From: Saccharothrix sp. NRRL B-16348
Lineage (GTDB): Bacteria; Actinomycetota; Actinomycetes; Mycobacteriales; Pseudonocardiaceae
Length of the DNA: 64,000 nt
Reading direction: 5' to 3'
Assembly (NCBI RefSeq): GCF_001280085.1
Contig: NZ_LGED01000217.1
Location: 143,995 to 207,994, forward strand
The position numbers and the translations under genes were made by a program. Under the pieces are notes generated by a model. That model was not told the DNA's origin. It saw only the letters and a list, made by a program, of their open reading frames with translations, and did not search any database. Numbering within the stretch: position 1 is the first letter of the stretch; each line of letters opens with the position of its first letter. Below are positions 60,126 through 64,000 of the stretch, in pieces.

Positions 60126-61742
60126 GTGGATCCCGCCGACGACCTGATGGCCTGGGCGCCCCCGGCCGGTTCGGGCGGCGCGGCGCCGGCCGTCGCCCTG
60201 CCCGGCTACAGCGACTTCCGGCTCGTCGCGCACGGCGGCGAGGGCACGGTGTACCGGGCCACGCAGGACGGGCTGGGCCGTGACGTCGCGGTGAAGGTGC
60301 TGGACGTGACCGACCCGGACACGATCAGCCGGTTCCACCGCGAGCTGGAGATCACCGTCCGGCTCGGCCGCCAGCACCCGCACATCGTGACCGTGCTGGA
60401 CACCGGCGTGACCGGCGGGCGGCCGTGCATCGTGATGGAGTACTACGACCTCGGGTCGCTGCACGACCGGCTGCAGCAGCGCGGGCCGCTGCCGGTGCAT
60501 GAGGTCGTCGCGGCCGGGATCGCGGTGGCCGACGCGCTGTCGTTCGCGCACGGCCAAGGCATCCTGCACCGGGACGTGAAGCCGCAGAACATCCTGGTGC
60601 TGCCCACGTCGTACGTGCTGGCCGACTTCGGCATCGCGCGTGGCGCGGACGCGGCGCACACGGCGTCGTTGCAGCTGGTCAGCTACCGGCACGCCGCGCC
60701 GCAGATGGTGGCCGGCCAACCACCCGCCGCGGCCGACGACGTGTGGTCGTTGGGTTCCACGCTGTTCACGCTGCTCGACGGCCAGCCGCCGTTCACGTCG
60801 GACAACCCCGGCGAGGACACCATGCTCGCCTACCTCGGGCGGGTGCGCGAGGCGCAGCCGAGGTCGCTGCTGCGGCCGGACGTGCCGGTCGAGCTGATGG
60901 CGATCATCCTGCGGTGCCTGCGCAAGGCGCGGGAGGAGCGGTTCCCGGACGCGGCGGCCGTGCGCGCGGCGCTGGCCGCGGTGCCGACGTGGACGCCCCA
61001 GTCCACAGTGGACCCGGATCACACGGCGACGGTGCGGCACGAGGTGCCGGAGCGCTACCCGGACGGCCCGACCGAGCTGCCAGACTTCGGCCCCAAGCCG
61101 GTGACCGAGGCGGCGGAACCGGTCGCCGCCGTCACACCCGAGCCGGTGAAGACGTGGACCGAGGACTTGGCCGACCTGACCGTCCGGCACAACACCGAGC
61201 CCCGCCCACCCGTGCCACCGCCCCCGCCGCCGTTGGTGGAGCTGCCGGAGCCGCCGGAGCCGCCGCCGTCCCGGCCACGTCGGTCGTGGAAGCTGGCCGG
61301 GGTGAGCGCGGTGTTCGTCGGCGTGGTCGTCGGGGTGGCGCTGAACCTGCCGGGCCGGTCGGAGCAGGTCGCGTCGCCGCCGTCCACGGTGACGACGACT
61401 ACCACAACGTCTCTGGCGACCACCACCACGACCGCCAGCCTGCCCGAGGGCGGCGATCCGCGGTTCACGCCGGTGCTCAAGCGGCTGGAGGACGACGGTG
61501 ACCGGATCGAGCTGTTCTGGACGGATCCGAGCGAGGGCAACGCCCAGTTCGTCGTGGTCGACGTGACGGGCCCGTCCGCGCGGCCGTTGGTGACGGTGGC
61601 GGCCGGTGCGACGTCACACGTGCTGGAGGACTTGGAGCCGAAGGCGCCGCAGTACTGCTTCCAGGTGCTCGCGATCGGTCTCGACGACCCGGCCACGCAA
61701 CGCGGCGCGTCAGCCCGCACGTGCGCCGTGCGCAACGGCTAG
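60126..61742 (+). CDS. Membrane Ser/Thr protein kinase (Hanks type) with extracellular domain
   Basis: A 538-residue kinase. Catalytic domain ~30-290: glycine loop AHGGEGTVYRA, VAVKVL Lys, ILHRDVKPQNIL, LADFGIAR, and DDVWSLGSTLFTLL; the APE motif is replaced by APQ. A Pro-rich linker (~355-395) and one helix (~400-420, LAGVSAVFVGVVVGVALNL) lead to a Thr-rich stalk and a ~90-residue external domain resembling fibronectin III (IELFWTDPSEGNAQFVVVD). No PASTA repeats, so not a PknB orthologue. Start GTG 60126. Confidence 0.9.
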   Translation: MDPADDLMAWAPPAGSGGAAPAVALPGYSDFRLVAHGGEGTVYRATQDGLGRDVAVKVLDVTDPDTISRFHRELEITVRLGRQHPHIVTVLDTGVTGGRPCIVMEYYDLGSLHDRLQQRGPLPVHEVVAAGIAVADALSFAHGQGILHRDVKPQNILVLPTSYVLADFGIARGADAAHTASLQLVSYRHAAPQMVAGQPPAAADDVWSLGSTLFTLLDGQPPFTSDNPGEDTMLAYLGRVREAQPRSLLRPDVPVELMAIILRCLRKAREERFPDAAAVRAALAAVPTWTPQSTVDPDHTATVRHEVPERYPDGPTELPDFGPKPVTEAAEPVAAVTPEPVKTWTEDLADLTVRHNTEPRPPVPPPPPPLVELPEPPEPPPSRPRRSWKLAGVSAVFVGVVVGVALNLPGRSEQVASPPSTVTTTTTTSLATTTTTASLPEGGDPRFTPVLKRLEDDGDRIELFWTDPSEGNAQFVVVDVTGPSARPLVTVAAGATSHVLEDLEPKAPQYCFQVLAIGLDDPATQRGASARTCAVRNG

Positions 61743-61764
61743 CGCGCTGCGCGGTGCATGACGG

Positions 61765-63990
61765 CTAGCGCCGCCACAAGGGCCGCGGGTCGACCGCCCA
61801 GAACATCCTGCGGTACCAACGAACCCCCTGCCGCATCCCGACCCTCACCTGCCGCGCCAACCGCCACGCCGACGTCCCGTCGTGCCGACCCACGCTTGGC
61901 TGTGCGTGGACCGGCCTCGACTGTGCTTGGGCAGAGATCGGCGGCGAGTAGGCCGCTCTCGACGGCGCGTGGACCGGGCTCGGCGGTCGTACCGTCGCAG
62001 GCTTCGGCGCGAAGGCCTCGTACTCCGCCAGCCGGGCCAACTCCACCGCAGCCGCCGACCCCAACTCCGCCGCCGTGTCCGGCGCGGTCCGGTCGACCGG
62101 TGGTGTCCGACCCGCCAGCAGCAAACCGTCCAGCACATAAGCCCACGCGCCGATCGCACCGGCCGCACGCAGGCGTCTGCGCCGCACCAGCCGGGCCAAC
62201 CCGAGCACCAGCAGGATCAACACCGGCACCCCGCCGAGCACCACGTACCCGATCCACCTCCGCGACCCGGCCGACTCCGGTGCCGCGACAGCGCTCGACG
62301 GCGTCACCAACGGTGGAGGGGCGGACAGCGGCGTGCTGGTCGGCGTGGCCGTGACCGACGCCAACCGATCCAGCACCTCGCGCTTCTGCGCGGCGCTCGA
62401 ACCGCCCGACGACACGCCCGACACCGGGTCGAACGGCACCCAACCCCACCCGGCGAAGTACACCTCGGGCCACGCGGTCGCGTCACTGCCGCGCACTACC
62501 CTCTCCCCACCGTCGGCGGGCTGGAAGCCGACGACCACCCGGGTCGGCAACCCGACCGCCCGCCCCAGCACCGCGAACGCCGAAGCGAACTGCTCCGCCG
62601 TGCCCGCGTTCGCACCGGGCTCACCGGGATTGCCGAACAGGAACCGCTCCAGCCGCGCGTACGACGACCCGACCGGCGCCTGCGCGTCCGGCGTGCGCCC
62701 CTGCTTCACCACCTGCTCGATGGCCACGGCCTGCTCGTACGGCGACCGCGCGTTCTGCACGATCTGCCGCGCGTACTCCGCCAACGAGTACGGCAGCCCC
62801 GGCAGCTCCAGGTACCGGCCCGCGTTCGTCGGCACGGTGGCGTCCAGCAGGTCCGTGTCGTCCGGCACGTCCACGACACCCCGCACCCGGTACGACAAGC
62901 CGGGCGTCAACTCGTGCCGCAGCACCAACGAACCCGAGTCGGGGTCGACCATCGCACCGTCCAACGTCACCGCCGTGGGCCGCCCCACCGTCGGCAACCA
63001 ACGACCACCCAACTCTCCGACCGTGATCTCCACCTCGGCCTCGTCCACCCGCGCACCCGGCGGCAGGTCGGGCTCCGCCACGGCGCCGATGGGCCCGTAC
63101 AACGACGCCGCCCGCCACGCCGCGCCCGAGTAGTCCGACAACGCCACCAACCGCACCGCCCGCTCCGGCCCGCGCACGCGGAACAGCTCCGTGTCGCCCA
63201 GGTTCGCCCACGACGCCAACTGCGGCAACGGGCTCGCCACACCGAGGTCGGCCACCGGCGGCTCCACCAACTCGCGCGGCTCGAACGCGTCACCCGACGG
63301 CAGCACCACCGCCAACGCCGCGACCACCGCCAACGGCACGGCGGGCAACCCGAGCAGCACCCGACCACCGGCCTCCAACCGGTCCACCAGCAGCCAGCCG
63401 AGCGCCACGAGCGCGATCAACCCCACCGCGATCACCCCGTGCCGATCGGCCCGCCCCGCGGTCAGCAACGCCGTGCACGTGTAGAGCACCGCCGCCCCCA
63501 CCACGGGCGCCAACAACGACCGCCCACGCCCCGCCACCGCCAGCACCACGACCAACGACACCCCGAACACCAGCAACGCGCCCGGCGCCACCAGCTCGGG
63601 CGTGGCGGGCGCGGGGCGTGCGGCGGTCAGCAGCCGCGGCACCAGGTCCAGCAGCACGGACAGCGGGTCGGTGGCGTCGATCGCCGTGCCCCGCGCCACC
63701 CAGTACCCGCCGACCAGCGCCAGCGCCACCAGCGAGAACGCCACCAGCCCGGCAGGCATCCGCTGCCACCGCAACAACGGCAGGCACGCGAACGCCACCA
63801 CCGCCGCGCCCGCGAACACCAGCGAAGCCGTGTACCCCTGCCACCCCGAGCCGAGGTGCAGCGCGGCCACCACGACCAGCAGCGCCGCCCACGCCACTCG
63901 GGCACTGCTCAGCCGCGCACTGCCCACCCTCGCACTGCCCACGCGGGCACCCACACCTCGCCCACCCACACCCTGGCCACTCACACCCAC
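61765..63990 (-). CDS. TgpA-like membrane protein with degenerate transglutaminase domain
   Basis: A 741-residue protein whose GTG at 63990 is near the window edge; the true start could be further upstream. About seven N-terminal helices (~30-240), an extracellular transglutaminase-like domain (~270-560), a helix (~590-610) and a cytoplasmic DUF4129-like tail. Where active members have Cys and His the sequence reads GTAEQFASAF and GSDATAWPEVYF; the last acidic motif VPFDP remains. The N-terminus is low-complexity (GSARVGSARLSSARVA). In actinobacteria this family forms operons with DUF58 and MoxR genes, expected just outside the window. Confidence 0.82.
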   Translation of the reverse strand: MGVSGQGVGGRGVGARVGSARVGSARLSSARVAWAALLVVVAALHLGSGWQGYTASLVFAGAAVVAFACLPLLRWQRMPAGLVAFSLVALALVGGYWVARGTAIDATDPLSVLLDLVPRLLTAARPAPATPELVAPGALLVFGVSLVVVLAVAGRGRSLLAPVVGAAVLYTCTALLTAGRADRHGVIAVGLIALVALGWLLVDRLEAGGRVLLGLPAVPLAVVAALAVVLPSGDAFEPRELVEPPVADLGVASPLPQLASWANLGDTELFRVRGPERAVRLVALSDYSGAAWRAASLYGPIGAVAEPDLPPGARVDEAEVEITVGELGGRWLPTVGRPTAVTLDGAMVDPDSGSLVLRHELTPGLSYRVRGVVDVPDDTDLLDATVPTNAGRYLELPGLPYSLAEYARQIVQNARSPYEQAVAIEQVVKQGRTPDAQAPVGSSYARLERFLFGNPGEPGANAGTAEQFASAFAVLGRAVGLPTRVVVGFQPADGGERVVRGSDATAWPEVYFAGWGWVPFDPVSGVSSGGSSAAQKREVLDRLASVTATPTSTPLSAPPPLVTPSSAVAAPESAGSRRWIGYVVLGGVPVLILLVLGLARLVRRRRLRAAGAIGAWAYVLDGLLLAGRTPPVDRTAPDTAAELGSAAAVELARLAEYEAFAPKPATVRPPSPVHAPSRAAYSPPISAQAQSRPVHAQPSVGRHDGTSAWRLARQVRVGMRQGVRWYRRMFWAVDPRPLWRR

Positions 63991-64000
63991 ACCTCGGGCA

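Overview
The window is very GC-rich (roughly 70 percent), uses GTG and TTG starts freely, and is packed with 4-bp stop/start overlaps. Its gene content fits an actinomycete of the Pseudonocardiales type (Saccharothrix, Actinosynnema or Lentzea-like): LAxTG cell-wall sorting signals, an anchored-repeat ABC transporter, WXG100-type secreted proteins, a clpP pair with a PopR/ClgR-like regulator and a TgpA-like transglutaminase protein. The genus itself cannot be fixed from the sequence. No rRNA, tRNA, CRISPR array or prophage was seen.

Layout. 1-4994: the end of an iron/siderophore uptake operon (FecE-type ATPase, FecB-type lipoprotein, two half-size ABC exporter-fold proteins). 5045-14207: a methyltransferase followed by an 'anchored repeat' metal transport locus. 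It holds a ZnuA-like receptor, an ATPase and a permease, plus five other proteins built from the same GHVD...HAHANW surface repeat, arranged around a divergent promoter region with two Zur-like boxes. 14335-16441: a TrkH/TrkA potassium uptake pair. 16448-21541: small regulatory and metabolic genes (ABM-fold protein, AraC and LysR regulators, SDR, SnoaL-like) and a secreted GH53 galactanase. 21587-25675: an unknown protein, an IMP dehydrogenase of the unusual Tritrichomonas type, a tiny secreted Asp6-tailed protein and a LacI regulator.

25732-28075: two inverted, degenerate copies of one IS5-like element flank an ECF sigma factor and its membrane partner. One copy is a 269-bp internally deleted form that keeps both ends. 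28064-32958: a SulP transporter with a beta-carbonic anhydrase, an OmpR-type two-component system and a universal stress protein. 32989-36346: a DUF1152 protein, a SUKH-4-like protein, two adjacent clpP genes (one without the catalytic serine) and a PopR-like regulator. 36526-40848: two probable type VII secreted proteins, the first frame-shifted by an exact 50-bp tandem duplication within a 21-residue repeat array, then a DUF5995 gene.

40852-57753: a large carbohydrate utilisation region. It contains Gfo/Idh/MocA oxidoreductases, DUF6807 and cupin proteins, glycerate kinase, sugar isomerase/epimerase, DUF2264, a D-hydroxyacid dehydrogenase, an LplABC-like ABC importer, a Tat-exported YetA/PcRGLX-like exo-rhamnogalacturonan lyase and a LacI regulator. 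Six LacI-type palindromes of two kinds suggest two sub-regulons; the presence of the YetA-like lyase and Lpl-like importer points to pectin (rhamnogalacturonan I) use. 57783-64000: an MFS transporter, a tandem USP protein, a Ser/Thr kinase with an extracellular domain, and a TgpA-like membrane protein whose transglutaminase Cys and His appear to be replaced.
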